This document shows, in pieces, positions 13,371 through 24,072 of a stretch of DNA of 64,000 nucleotides. Positions within the stretch are counted from its first letter, which is position 1; each line of letters opens with the position of its first letter. The notes below the pieces were generated by a model. That model worked only from the letters and a program-made list of their open reading frames with translations. It had not been told where the DNA came from and searched no databases. The translations under genes and the position numbers were made by a program. The stretch comes from Parapristionchus giblindavisi. Its lineage: Eukaryota > Nematoda > Chromadorea > Rhabditida > Diplogasteridae. Location: positions 744,001 to 808,000 of the forward strand of contig CALSFV010000029.1 of NCBI GenBank assembly GCA_943737045.1. The letters are read 5' to 3'.

Positions 13371-15297
13371 CAGTAGAGCCGGAAAGTCAAAATACACTTT
13401 TTATTTCTTAGTTCTGCTGCCATTTTGGCGTCAGATGAGATATCAAGCTGAAACTTGTACATGATGTACCCACAGTATGTACGTATTCGATCCTCTTATA
13501 AGGTCTCACGGGCCTTTCTGGCTATTGCATAGTGATGACGCTACGGAACAAAATTTTTTTTTTCGAAAATTCATTATGTGGTGTTACATTTTCAAAACGG
13601 GCGCACGCCGTCCTTCGAAATAGTGTTACATTCGGAAACGTCAACGTCAACTTTGATTTTGAAGTATTTTGGGTCCCAAGCGGAAAACCCTTATTGTCAA
13701 TTGGGATACGGTAAGAAGTTACCGTAACCATGGATCAATAATGGCTGACTACCGTAACCTTTTACAGTAATTTCATGATCCATCAGGGTTTTCCACTCGA
13801 GACCGAAAACACTTCAAATTTCAAGTTGACCGAGACGTTTTCCGAAACGTGCGCACGCCGTGAAAATGTAACACCACATTACTCTTTCAGGTACAAAAAG
13901 GCCTATCCAGAAAAAAAATTTCAGGTTGCTGCGAATTCGGGTATTCGCTGCAGACTGGCTGCAACTTCGTGATCGCAAAATCATATCTCGGCTTCTAGAA
14001 CAGCTTTAAAGGAGTTCAAAGCAGCAAACTGATTCTCTCGGTGAATCCTAATGATCCTGTAAGTATGGTAGCGCTAGCATATCATTCACCCTCATGGATC
14101 TAAAAGTAACTTTTTTTTAAATACCCAACTTTGAAAAATCACAATTCTGGGGGCGGACAGTGTAAATTTCTGGTTTTTAGATAGAAATGTTGAAAATATA
14201 TTAATTAATCGATTCCACGCTTTTTAGAGCGATTACTAGTCTTTCTTGTCTGTAGTCGATTATCTGAAGGATAGTCGTTTATGCCGAGCTCGCTTCTCAT
14301 CACGCGACGCGCAAACATTTCTGGGCCTTCGACACTGCTGAACGAGATTTGATAGATGAAATAACTCTAAAAACGTAATTTCGTTTATCCTGAACATCGT
14401 AGTCTATAAGAGAAAGCGTTTTTGATCTTCTGTTATCGAATAAAACAACTTTTCATTGTGATTTTGAGCAAAATTTGACGAAAAATGAGCAAAGATAAAA
14501 GATCAAAGATCGAAAACACAAAGATCAAAGATGATAAACTCGATTTATAAAGTGTCTCTCTATCCTGACCAAGAAAAATCACAATAAGCGGCTAAATCAT
14601 CATTGAGCAGTGTCGAAGACCCAGAAATGTTTGCGCGTCGCGTGATGAGAAGCGAGCGCGGCCTAAACGACTATCCTTCTGATAATCGACTGCCGCAGAC
14701 AAGAAAGAATAGCAATCGCTCTAAAAAGCGGGGATTCGATTAATTAATATATTGTCAACATTCCTATCCAAAAAAACAGATTTTTACAAGGCCCGCCCTC
14801 AGAATTGTGATTTTTCAAAGTTGGGTCTTGTAAAAAAGTGACATTTTCAATCCATGACGATGAATAATGAGCTAGGGCTACCATATTTACAGGATCTTCA
14901 GGAGTCACCAAGAGAATCAGTTTGCTGCTTTGAACTCCTTTAAAGCTCTTCTAGAAGCCGAGATATGATTTTGCGACCACGAAGTTGCAGCAAGTCTGCA
15001 GCCAATACCCGAATTCGCAGCAACCTGAAATTTTTTTTCTGGATAGGCCTTGTTGCTCAATGCTCACGAAGTTTGATGAGTACGAAAAAAATCCCTGAAA
15101 GAATAATGAATTTTCGAAAAAGTGTTGTTCGGTAGCGTCATCACTATGCAATAACCAGAAAGGCCCGTGAGACCTTATAAGGGGATCGAATACGTACATA
15201 CTGTGGGTACATCATGTACAAGTTTCAGCTTGATATCTCATCTGACGCCAAAATGGCAGCAGAACAAAAAGTGTATTAAGACTTTGCGGCGCGACTG
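13371..15297. mobile_element. Long-armed palindromic element, CAGT ends with TA flanks (Tc1/mariner-like, non-autonomous)
   Basis: The left end CAGTAGAGCCGGAAAGTC is matched in inverted form by the right end GACTTTGCGGCGCGACTG, and both are flanked by TA (13369-13370 and 15298-15299). Inverted arms of roughly 600-700 bp surround a spacer near 14350-14590: for example GGTCTCACGGGCCTTTCTGG (left) against its complement near 15155-15175, and CGCGACGCGCAAACATTTCT near 14297 against 14628. CAGT termini and a TA target are known Tc1/mariner features; assignment on these alone is inference. No transposase frame is present. The left arm is lengthened by a nested element at 13578-13877. Confidence 0.85.
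13578..13877. mobile_element. 300-bp palindromic MITE nested in the left arm
   Basis: The ends GTGGTGTTACATTTTC and GAAAATGTAACACCAC are exact inverted repeats. Inner words (GCGCACGCCGT, AACACTTCAAAT, AGGGTTTTCC) are also mirrored. The right arm of the host palindrome reads CATTATTCTTTCAG without the insert, while the left arm reads CATTAT, insert, ATTACTCTTTCAG. That fits a target duplication of about 5 bp (ATTAT/ATTAC). The insertion is younger than the palindrome. Confidence 0.85.
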
Positions 15298-15299
15298 TA

Positions 15300-15884
15300 C
15301 AACTCAATGTTTATGTTATGTCGTTGTGCTTTTTTGTTGCTCTCAGTTGAAAACCCTTGTTAACAAATGATTTTGAATTAAGCAAGAGGCATTTACAATA
15401 TTTTGACGAATTTGACGGATTTGACGGATTTATGATAATAATAATGATTTATGCGTTTAACAAGAAAACACGGTACAGAAAAGATAAATATATTAAATTA
15501 TGTAGAATGATTGATGATGGACATATGACAAAACTATAATACGTGAAGGTTGAAGAAGGAGCAGTCGGGATTAGGCAAATAATATATCTTGTCACTTTAG
15601 CTCAGGGAAACTTAAAGTAATCCTTTTTTCCTGTTACACTAGGAGCCTTGCCTACTTTCAACCAGAGGCTGTATGCACCAGGGTTGTGCATCACGATTAT
15701 ATTTTCGGCATACGACATAACGGCATATGCCGAATATTTTTCGGCATATTTCGGCATAAGTTTCCAAATCATTATTGATCCGATGTTTATAACATTTCAA
15801 TGTTTTAGGCGAAAACATTAAAATCCTTTTCTAAAGATGTGTTAATCGATGTTTAAGATTTAGTTACAGATTGAAAAAACTGAA
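15300..15884. other. Non-genic; short CGGCATA repeat cluster
   Basis: I see no gene. 15400-15432 holds tandem TTTGACGGAT words. 15702-15765 contains repeated CGGCATA/TATGCCGA words in both orientations. The rest is AT-rich and featureless. Confidence 0.5.
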
Positions 15885-16020
15885 GATCACCGGGAAAAAA
15901 ACGTCATTAGTGTGACGTCATTAGCGTAGGAGGCGGAGGATTTTTGGAAAAACTTCCGCCTACGCTCATGACGTCACATTTTCCCGGAAAACGATTTCCG
16001 TTGTTCATGCATACGGCCAC
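15885..16020. mobile_element. Palindromic MITE with GACGTCA core (family copy 1 of 3)
   Basis: GTGACGTCATTAGCGTAGGAGGCGGAGG is mirrored by TCCGCCTACGCTCATGACGTCAC (read in segments), ending near TTCATGCATACGGCC. Related copies lie at 29031-29179 and 59526-59661. All three share GACGTCA-like words, GCCTCCGCCTAC words and an end resembling GTTCATGCATACGGGC. Confidence 0.75.
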
Positions 16021-16179
16021 AGAACATGCGGAAACCTTTCAAAACTCCGAAAAAAAGACAATTATCTATTATTGTTGGAGTAGGCAAAAGAAAGAGCAGG
16101 AGTAATCACATTCACTCATAAACATTGATTTTATAATTTAAAAACAAACGTGGGATGTCAGAACACTTGTGGTGTGCCT

Positions 16180-16262
16180 ACCGTAACCCATCTTTCCCAC
16201 AGTAACTCGCTGAGTTACTGTGGGAATGATGGGTTACGGTATATCCATCATTCCCACCGTAA
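16180..16262. repeat. Strong hairpin with TACCGTAACCCAT stem
   Basis: CTACCGTAACCCATC, TTTCCCACAGTAACTC, GAGTTACTGTGGGAA and GATGGGTTACGGTA lie in order and form an almost perfect inverted repeat of about 62 bases with a tiny loop. ACCGTAACC words follow directly (16255-16282). It is probably a small MITE. Confidence 0.75.
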
Positions 16263-16443
16263 CCTTTCATTCCTACCGTAACCGTACAATTCGTAGTAGC
16301 AATCGTCGACGCAAGAATGTGTACGCCCGATGGATCGTAGCCTAGCCTAGCCTAGTCTCGTCGGTGCTTGAAGAACCCGCCCCAGGATACCGCCTGAGAA
16401 AATCAGTAAAATTAGTTGTCGATAGTATGATCGGATGTGTGTG

Positions 16444-16960
16444 CTCACCGTATAGATGGCTACGGTAGCGCCTACTAGCATGTCAACAAGCTCACCGTAA
16501 AGATGGCTACGGTAGCGCCTACTAGCATGTCGACAAGCTCACCGTATAGATGGCTACGGTAGCGCCTACTAGCATGTCAACAAGCTCACCGTAAAGATGG
16601 CTACGGTAGCGCCTACTAGCATGCCGACAAGCTCAACGTATAGATGGCTACGGTAGCATCTACTAGCATGTCGACAAGCTCACCGTATAGATGGCTACGG
16701 TAGCGCCTACTAGCATGTCAACAAGCTCACCGTAAAGATGGCTACGGTAGCGCTTACTAGCATGTCGACAAGCTCACCGTATAGATGGCTACGGTAGCGC
16801 CTACTAGCATGTCAACAAGCTCACCGTAAAGATGGCTACTGTAGCGCCTACTAGCATGTCAACAAGCTCACCGTAAAGATGGCTACGGTAGCGCCTACTA
16901 GCATGTCGACAAGCTCACCGTAAAGATGGCTACGGTAGCGCCTACTAGCATGCTGAGAAG
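16444..16960. repeat. 47-bp minisatellite, 11 copies
   Basis: The unit starts CTCACCGTA(T/A)AGATGG and ends CATGTC(A/G)ACAAG. It begins at 16444, 16491 and then every 47 bp to 16914. Units alternate between GTATAG and GTAAAG forms and between CAACA and CGACA forms, so the array grew partly as a 94-bp dimer. A single GCTACGGTAGC word follows at 16999. Confidence 0.95.
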
Positions 16961-18003
16961 CACGCGGGATTGGAGATACAACTGGAATGGATTATGAAAG
17001 GCTACGGTAGCTACACCAGTCACGGCCGTACGTTACAGACGTCGTATTTGTTTACGTGGCCTTCACATTTCACGTACCTTTTTTCTCCACGAGTTATTCA
17101 TTTCACATACGTTTCATTATTTATTTATTATTTATTTTCAAAATTCATCGAGCGGTATGTTTCTCTGTGTGTTTCATTACAAAAAAATATAATTTGTAAT
17201 TTTACGTATTGTCTGTATAAAATGTACTTGCATAAGAAAATGACACTGGGCGCTAAAGAACGGAAGTCCTATACTTGTACATCTTTTAATATTATTACTT
17301 CCGCTTCGAATCTCTAAATCTCCAAATCTTCATGACAATGAAAACTTCCTCTCAATTGCCACCGATGGAAGGTCAGTTCTATTCGATCACACCATTGTGA
17401 AGATTAGATCAGAAACCGCTGATCTTTGTGAAGTGCGTATGAAGTAGAAGATGGAAGACGACTAAACAGTCGACAAGTTGGATAGATGCGGGCACCGTAC
17501 GAGATACGCTTCACTCCTCGGAGATCGGGCCGTGGCCATGGCCGGGGCCGTGGCTTTACATAATGGTGACCCTGCTGACCCTACTCGGCTGAATAAAGTT
17601 GTTCTAATGTTTTATGTATTGTTGCTTTTATAATTATATAAACGTATAATAGCGAAGACTGCCCAGTACACTGCCATCCATGAGTGACCAGAGAAGAACG
17701 ACAATAGACCCTCACGGATGCGTCGAAATATCGATAGATTTAGTTCAGGAGGGGTCTTCTTACTGTGGAGTGGTTTCGCAATTTTCAGTTGAAATTTAAT
17801 ACCCAGAAGAAGACAACTGAGTGTGAAAAAACGAACAGGGTCTACAGTGAATCTGGGGGGAAAGAACGAAACAGATATGGTAGCGTGACAAGGAAAGATG
17901 GGGAAACGATGCAATGATAGATGGATGGTTTTTCGGATATGCTCTAGTGCTTTTAGGTATGCAATAGAGGAGATAGATCAATGGTGGCAAATGTTATAAC
18001 GGA
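16961..18003. other. Non-genic stretch with dispersed-repeat pieces
   Basis: No supportable gene. 17215-17255 (TAAAATGTACTTGCATAAG and GAAAATGAC) is repeated in inverted orientation at 26990-27020. 17520-17600 contains GC-richer sequence (GGCCATGGCCGGGGCC) followed by AATAAAG, of unknown origin. GGATATGCTCTAGT occurs twice (about 17935 and 18001), the second at the end of the next MITE. Confidence 0.4.
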
Positions 18004-18233
18004 TATGCTCTAGTATTTTCAAACTTGTAGTTTACTTATATTTCCCACTAGCCGTAGACTTGCAAGTCTACGGCTAGTTAAACGTAAGTTTACTAGTTTA
18101 CTAAGTTTACTAAGTGGTGTATAATACGGTAATGCATTTCGTCAAATGTTCTTTCACTAGTAGTAAACTAACAGTAAACTGCTAGTCTGTGACGACACGT
18201 AAGTAAACTAAAAGTTTTGAAAAAACCAGAGTA
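18004..18233. mobile_element. Palindromic MITE, CTCTGG-type ends with TA flanks, copy 1
   Basis: The ends (GCTCTAGTATTTTCAAAC and GTTTTGAAAAAACCAGAG) are inverted and flanked by TA. A 30-base perfect palindrome CTAGCCGTAGACTTG/CAAGTCTACGGCTAG sits inside, at about 18049-18078. A second copy with the same internal order lies at 28242-28449 in a kinase intron. Confidence 0.85.
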
Positions 18234-18557
18234 TTGCATCAGGGGGGTCCTCACAGGCTGTCCCTTCTCGACCTTCAATCCCTCTCAACCCGTAGAGACA
18301 TCATTGATCTGACCACAACCTTTAAGATCATTAACGGTTTTATCGATATCGACCCCCGCAAAATGTTCATTTTCTCCAATTCACTCCACAGAAACCGTGG
18401 ACACCCCCAAAAGCTACTCTTTCATAGGATTTCCAGTCGTAGATTTAGATGTTTTTTGTCTAATAGAGTTGTTAATAAATGGAATACTCTTGATTTATCT
18501 ATTGTAAATTCTCCCAACCCCGCAGTTTTTCGTAATAGTATCGAAGCTGTGATCTAG
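18234..18557 (+). pseudogene. 3' fragment of a LINE-type reverse transcriptase
   Basis: An open frame of about 107 codons reads RRDIIDLTTTFKIINGFIDI, then RGHPQKL, RRFRCFLSNRVVNKWNTL and ends NSIEAVI then stop. The pattern of a (R)RDxxxLTT(x)FKIxNG segment, an RGHxxKL segment and a NRVVxxWNxL segment followed by a short Val/Phe tail is the usual C-terminus of nematode non-LTR retrotransposon ORF2 proteins. That recognition comes from memory of the family. The catalytic region is absent: a MITE lies immediately upstream and no RT core is seen, so this is a dead 5'-truncated copy. Confidence 0.6.
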
Positions 18558-18559
18558 AT

Positions 18560-19262
18560 ATCGCACCATTTTCGTCGTTCTTCCTATTTCATTCGATATT
18601 TATTATTTACAGAATATTTGTTACTTTCTCTTGCTCAAGAATCGATAAATTATTATTATTATTAAATTATTATTAAGGGTGATCGAATTTTTAAATTGTT
18701 TTCGGTAAGAATAAGCCGTATTATCAGTTCCGTTTATTGAGCTCTTATATGTTTTCGGTGAAACATATGATGTTTGACATGGCATATATTCCAGGGCTGT
18801 GCGTTTTCCGTTTTCCGATTGTCCGATTTTCCGAATTTTCCGAGAAAAATCGGAAAATTTTCCGAATGTTCAAAATTTTCCGAATTTTTTTATATATTAT
18901 TTATCACGAGTGGATTATCTCCCAAGTTCCGAAATCATCGAAAAATCTACTTTCTTCTTTTTTTCTTTAAAATTCGGAAAATTATATTCTTCTTCTTATT
19001 GTTATTCAAAATTGGGAAAAAATGGGTGATCACCCTATAATTATCTCTTATATCCCCTTTGACGGAATTGCCAATAGCGTCCTAATCCAACCAATGACCT
19101 TCAAAACATCTTTTCTGAAAAGTCAAAAATAAGTGATATAATTGAAAAAAAATTGATTGAGGAAATCGTAGTATTTGATTGACATCAAATTTTAGAGACA
19201 TTCTAATCTGTTTGATCGAGTTACGTGTCTTAGTGGATAAGCCATTATTGAACCGGAAAGTG
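18560..19262. other. Non-genic; TTTTCCGA-rich low-complexity tract
   Basis: 18800-18890 is made of repeated TTTTCCGA/CGGAAAA words. Short ATT repeats occur at 18652-18668. No gene is seen. The open frames over this tract are low-complexity by-products. Confidence 0.5.
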
Positions 19263-19263
19263 T

Positions 19264-19345
19264 GCAGCGATGTCCGAGTGGTTAAGGAGATTGACTAGAA
19301 ATCAGTTGGGCTCTGCCCGCGTAGGTTCGAATGCTGCTCGCTGCG
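19264..19345 (+). tRNA. tRNA-Ser(AGA), possibly slightly degenerate
   Basis: The acceptor arm is a perfect 7-bp pair, GCAGCGA with TCGCTGC, followed by discriminator G. The A box reads TGTCCGAGTGG. The anticodon stem ATTGA/TCAGT encloses loop CTAGAAA with anticodon AGA. A long variable arm (TGGGCTCTGCCC) marks a type II tRNA such as Ser. The T arm is GTAGG TTCGAAT GCTGC, where a G replaces the usual first C of the 3' strand, leaving one mismatch in the stem and the B box. A T5 stretch at 19350-19354 could end Pol III transcription. The T-arm mismatch makes a pseudogene possible. Confidence 0.8.
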
Positions 19346-21027
19346 AATGTTTTTGCATTATTTTTCCTAGACTCTAACTACACAAGTCACACCAGAGATT
19401 TGCAGATCTCATATTTTCATTGCGAGACAAAGAGACAAAAGTGGCATCACAGCCGCTTATCTTAGTGGTGTGCATTTATGTCACATGCCACATATTTTCA
19501 GCAAAAGAAGTTATCGATTGAAATATTTTAATGCTCAATTCAATTTAATTTTAATTTTATGTAAAACGAAATGAAGTATTGTCTCATTGTCAATGTGACT
19601 AGATTTGCGTTAATTAACGGTGAACTAAGTGCAGAGATCCTTTTCCCAAATCATTCCATCTTCCATTCAACCCTTGACCAGTCCATTCGTTCTCTCCGCT
19701 ATGTCGCTAGTCGTCGATCCGCCAATCTACTCGGTAAGTCCCTGGTTAACGATGGTTTCGTTTACGGATTTTACGGTTTCGGTTTCGGATTTTACGGTTT
19801 CGGTTTCGGTTGCGGTCAAGGTTCAAAACTGATATTCGGTCAAAGATTTATACACTTTACCATGGTTTTACATAAATCTGTAATTTGTATTCTGATTTTG
19901 ATCTTTGATCTTTGAGATCAAAGGCGGTACCAAGATCAATAGGAAAGACGAGCTATACGAAACTCTTCCAATAACGTGAGTATCCTCAAAGCATTCGCTC
20001 GGGTGATCTCTGACTCCCACGAGAGAGCGTAGCGGAGAATTCACTTGTTCATATCTTTCATTATGTATTTATTTACTTCCAGGAGACCGGAACCATCTTC
20101 GGATTTCAAGAACGCGATTGACAAGTGAGGGAAACTAGCAAAATGAATAAGAAACTCGCAACGCACAATTCGCTACTCGCTCGCAATGGCAATTCATTAT
20201 AAACAATATAGTGAGATAAAGATTGAGCATTATGACAATCAGCACACAATCACATTCAGAACAATACTTTCAATACACTAGCGTGGCGAGAATGGCTCAA
20301 TGGGTTGACCTTTTTACTATCTCTGGTGGGTCAGAAACGAATCTGGCGGATATTCATCCCGTCTGCACTGTGTCTGTCAGAGAGGCGATTGAACCATGTT
20401 GAGGCGGGTCGAAAGTAAGACAGCGATTTTATCAGCTTCCCGTGAACCAAATTCAAAAAAAAAGAAATCAGCTAGAAGAACTTGTCATACACTGTGCATG
20501 CCTGCTATTGAGTAAGCAAAGCAATTATCTGGGCCATTGGGAAAAAATGAGAATTAGGTTAATGTGGATTTTTTTGTTGAAAATTCCCCATTCCAGCGTT
20601 CGTTGATCTTTGATCGAAAAACTCTCCATGACAATTGTTTCTTAGAGATCGAAATAAACTATTAGGAAGCGTCGCCAAACCACACCAATTACACCCCCTG
20701 AAGCGCACTGTCAACTGGATGAAGTTTACCAGTGCCAGTGAACTTCACTCATCGAGCCTGTAATTATCATACATAAAACATGAAAATTCATTTTTCCGCA
20801 CAACTATGATTTTCTCAGATAGCGTAGTACTGGAAAGCGAAATTAACAATTGATGATGATATAACGTTCTATGTATTGGTTGAAACTTATACTTAACACT
20901 TGCAAAGCGAACGATTCTTTCGACTTTCATGAGAACATTATCTAAAAATGGTTTGCTGTCTGTAAGATCTTTTTAATGATAACGATTGTGTTTGTAGTGT
21001 TTTATGGATACCCTTGCTATCCTTTAT
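19346..21027. other. Non-genic; dispersed repeat copy 2 and GATCTTT repeats
   Basis: 19748-19865 is the second copy of the GGTTTCGGTTTC repeat seen at 12965. 19895-19922 has tandem GATCTTT words. Open frames here follow the repeat. 19930-21020 has no gene I can support. Confidence 0.5.
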
Positions 21028-21814
21028 CACGGGTCTCCTGTAAAAGTGTAGCAAAAACGGCCTGGCCTGCCACTAGGAAATTTTTTTGTCTTCGATTTCG
21101 ATGAAAGTTGGTCAGTGGGTGTGGTTGGGCGTCATGAGAAGGCCGAGACACTTCATTTGGCCAAAATTACAAATTATCGATTTTTTGTGATCTACCCTGG
21201 AAATGATCATAACTCGGTTCTTTTTCATCGTACAACGAGCTGACAGGTGTCATTCGAACCGTATTCTAATGATCTCCAAAAAAGTACTTCATGACCCGTC
21301 CTCTGCAAAGTCGTCTTCAGGGCTAAAAACGCGAAAAACACATTTCTTGAACAAAAATGTGATCTGTTCTCGAAAATTTTCTCTTGAGTACACGCGTATT
21401 ATTGCTGAGAAAGAGTTATCAGATCACGTACAAAGTCGGTATGTTGTTCATTTGCCGTATCTCTGTCCTCCCAATACCGTTTTATAGAGTACACGGGACT
21501 TGGTCATTTTTTTCTGCCTCAACAGTTTTTCGATCGTATCTGCCTTCAAAATGGTCCAATCGACTATTCGAAAAAAGGAAAATGATGCTCTCGGAAAGGC
21601 GAATAAAAAGTTCTATCATGATCGAATAGCTATGACAACTCATTTTCGAGTTATTCGAGGAAAACCTTATCAACATTGATTTAGTCGGCTGTTTCGTGCC
21701 AGTTATGGAAAAATTCTTGCAGAAATTACTTATTTCATTTACTGATCTCATCATCTAATGCACACTTTAGTGTCTCCTTTCCCTTTTTTCTTCTCCTTTT
21801 CGCCTCACCAATTT

Positions 21815-23033
21815 ACAAAGCGAGAGCCACTTTACTCCGTCATTGGAATCTTGAACGTCACTGGGTAGAGGAGAGCACAAGATCAGACCGGAGAATCAAT
21901 GGTAAATTTCGCCCTTGGACTGTAAAAGAGAATGCTCGAGGAGGCTCAGCAAGGAGTCGGAATCGGTCCACTTTCGGAATCATTCAAGGAATACGAGAAG
22001 GCACCGAATCATCCGAGACCAATAGGCACTTCGCATTCGGAAGAAGACTGCCACAGGGTTGGGCGGAAAAAAATTCCGTTACCGATTTTTTACCGGTTTT
22101 ACCGGTCCCTGACCGTAAAATTTAGCGACCGGTAAATTTTACGGTTTCTCATCGGTAATTATCGAAACACAAGATATTCTGCGTTATTTTTGGTAACATT
22201 ACGTTCGATATCTCGAGAAGTTGCCCGTCACCGAAGGCGATTTTATGTCTCGACAGACAGTTACTCTCTCAATAAATAACAATTGCCAAATATATATTAA
22301 TAGAACAGAAGAAATTGAAATATTTTTTGTTGTAACTACGGTTAAAGTAATAACAAATTAGTTCATTTATAGTGTCCGGCACAATATCGCAGTTCTGATG
22401 AAATGAGTAAACGTAGAAATAAACGTCGCAGAAAAAAATTACAATTTTTCGCGGTTTTACAGGGTTTTTCAGAGTTTTACCGTTTTTACCGTTTTACCGA
22501 TTTTACCGTTACCGATTTTTTTACCGGCCAACCCTGGTGCCCCATACGACTCTGTTGAAAAGCAGATGGTGGTCGATCAATTCGAGGAATTCTACGCAGC
22601 CAGGAACAAGCTGAGAGCAGAAGAAGTCGAGAAGAGAATGAAGGCCAGAACGGATATCATGCACGCTAACCGAATGCCACACGATCAGATCAAGAACTGC
22701 ATTCGGACTCTGCTAGCGAAGAAGAAGAACGAGACAGAGAAGAAGCTGAGCACCACAAGAGCCAAGAGAGATGTGGCACTGGATATGGATTTCATCAACA
22801 ACTGGGAGAAGGACTACGATGTGGAGGGAGGAGGAATTGAGGATGAAGTGAAAGTACATGAGGATGATCTGACTATCTCCTCCGATGCAATATACAACTG
22901 GATGAAAACCGAGATGAACACTCTGTTCACGAATGAGGCCCTGACTTGTCTACATCCCTCGTTTTCGATCAGTGATGTTGATAATTACATATTGATTGCT
23001 TGCTTTTATAATATTTTCTCATGCATAATATAA
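21815..23033 (+). pseudogene. Unrecognised coding sequence in the foldback loop, split by a MITE
   Basis: I do not recognise this protein. After the MITE an open frame runs to 23033: VDQFEEFYAARNKLR, then a Lys/Arg/Glu-rich helical stretch with LLAKKKNETEKKL, then an acidic tract and MDFINNWEKDYDVEG. Its codon use is gene-like and its base composition higher in GC than the surroundings. Before the MITE, a frame through RHWNLERHWVEEST, INGKFRPWTVKENA and FAFGRRLP is open from about 21815 to 22053. If the MITE and one copy of its imperfect 8-bp target repeat are disregarded, both parts lie in the same frame. An ATG frame at 21932 overlaps but does not join as well. Sequence after about 22930 looks less like protein. 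It may be a captured host gene fragment or an element gene. No start, intron or promoter is settled. Confidence 0.5.
22054..22536. mobile_element. hAT-like MITE with CAGGG ends, copy 1
   Basis: The ends CAGGGTTGG and CCAACCCTG are exact inverted repeats, followed inward by ACCGATTTTTTACCGG-type words on both sides. The flanking 8-mers GACTGCCA (22046-22053) and GTGCCCCA (22537-22544) agree at 4 of 8 positions, so an 8-bp target duplication is possible but decayed. CAGGG termini are typical of hAT elements. A truncated, oppositely oriented relative lies at 55005-55760, sharing GATATTCTGCGTTxTT and TTCGATATCT words. Confidence 0.75.
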
Positions 23034-23951
23034 AATAAAGTCGGTTGGGTAGTTTTTAGCGGTACAAAGAATAATTTCCTTTCCGTTCATTCATTAGAAT
23101 CGATGAAAAGGCGAAAGTGTAGTGATTTTCCTCGAATAACTCGAAAATACGTTGTCATAGCTATTCGATCATGATAGAACTTTTTATTCGCCTTTCCGAG
23201 AGCATCATTTTCCTTTTTTCGAATAGTCGATTGGACCATTTTGAAGGCAGATACGATCGAAAAACTGTTGAGGCGGAAAAAAATGACTAAGTCTCGTGTA
23301 CTCTATAAAACGGTATTGGGAGGACAGAGATACGGCAAATGAACAACATACCGACTTTGTACGTGATCTGATAACTCTTTCTCAGCAATAATACGCGTGT
23401 ACTCAAGAGAAAATTTTCGAGAACAGATCACATTTTTGTTCAAGAAATGTGTTTTTCGCGTTTTTAGCCCTGAAGACGACTTTGCAGAGGACGGGTCATG
23501 AAGAACTTTTTTGGATATCATTAGAATACGGTTCGAATGACACCTGTCAGCTCGTTGTACGATGAAAAAGAACCGAGTTATGATCATTTCCAGGGTAGAT
23601 CACAAAAAATCGATAATTTGTAATTTTGGCCAAATGAAGTGGCTCGGCCTTCTCATGACGCCCAACCACACCCACTGACCAACTTTCATCGAAATCGAAG
23701 ACAAAAAAATTTCCTAGTGGCAGGCGTTGCTACACTTTTACCGGAGACCCGTGTTATATATGTATTCTATTGCAGCAAAAGAAATGAAGAAGGACAATAC
23801 AGATATTGATATATGATAAGTTAAATTAAATTAAATTTGCATTATTGGTCATCATGATTTTCAAATTTATTTTACGAAATGATCAATTTCTTGATGTAAA
23901 GTCGTCTCTGATATTATGTGACAGAAAAGGATGTTTTAGTGTGAAATATCT

Positions 23952-24072
23952 GTTTTTAGTAGCTAATTTGAAACTCTCCGCTCTGGCAATGCTCTCTCGT
24001 TTTCTTTGTCTACGAGATAGCGCTGCCAAAGCGGAGACTAAAATTAGCTCGGTGTGTGCGTTTAAAATTTAA
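23952..24072. mobile_element. Short MITE with CTCCGCTCTGGC core (family of 5), copy 1
   Basis: CTCCGCTCTGGCAATGCTCTCTCG is mirrored by GAGATAGCGCTGCCAAAGCGGAG in segments, with outer words TTAGTGTG and GGTGTGTGCGTTTAA. Copies of the same layout lie at about 26150-26255, 27186-27301, 27378-27502 and 34281-34404. Well-kept copies begin TTAAAGGCACACCCCAAG and end GGGGTGTCGCTTTAA. Confidence 0.8.

Larger units (their letters stand above)
21028..23753. mobile_element. Long-armed foldback element carrying coding sequence in its loop
   Basis: The ends CACGGGTCTCCTGTAAAAG and CTTTTACCGGAGACCCGTG are inverted and flanked by TTAT on both sides (21024-21027 and 23754-23757). The arms, about 21028-21665 and 23130-23753, are nearly identical: the same 94-codon frame can be read inward from both (from 21203 on plus and 23587 on minus). 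The 1.46-kb loop holds an open frame (separate entry) that is interrupted by a hAT-like MITE. No transposase motif is seen, so the element would depend on proteins made elsewhere. The superfamily is unclear; a 4-bp TTAT duplication does not settle it. Confidence 0.85.

Noticed and set aside
17560..17600. TGGTGACCCTG as a possible LTR-retrotransposon primer-binding site
   Set aside because: No LTR pair, no gag or pol frame and no tRNA match worth reporting.
17612..17990. 100-codon minus-strand frame
   Set aside because: Shadow frame in repeat-adjacent sequence; no protein-like pattern.
19571..19915. 114-codon frame with YGFGFGFYGFGFG
   Set aside because: Created by the TTTACGGTTTCGG tandem words of the dispersed repeat; not conserved in the copy at 12965.
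21203..21487. 94-codon frame MIITRFFFIVQ... and its twin on minus at 23303-23587
   Set aside because: It is present because the two arms are inverted copies; low coding quality, no conserved protein pattern.
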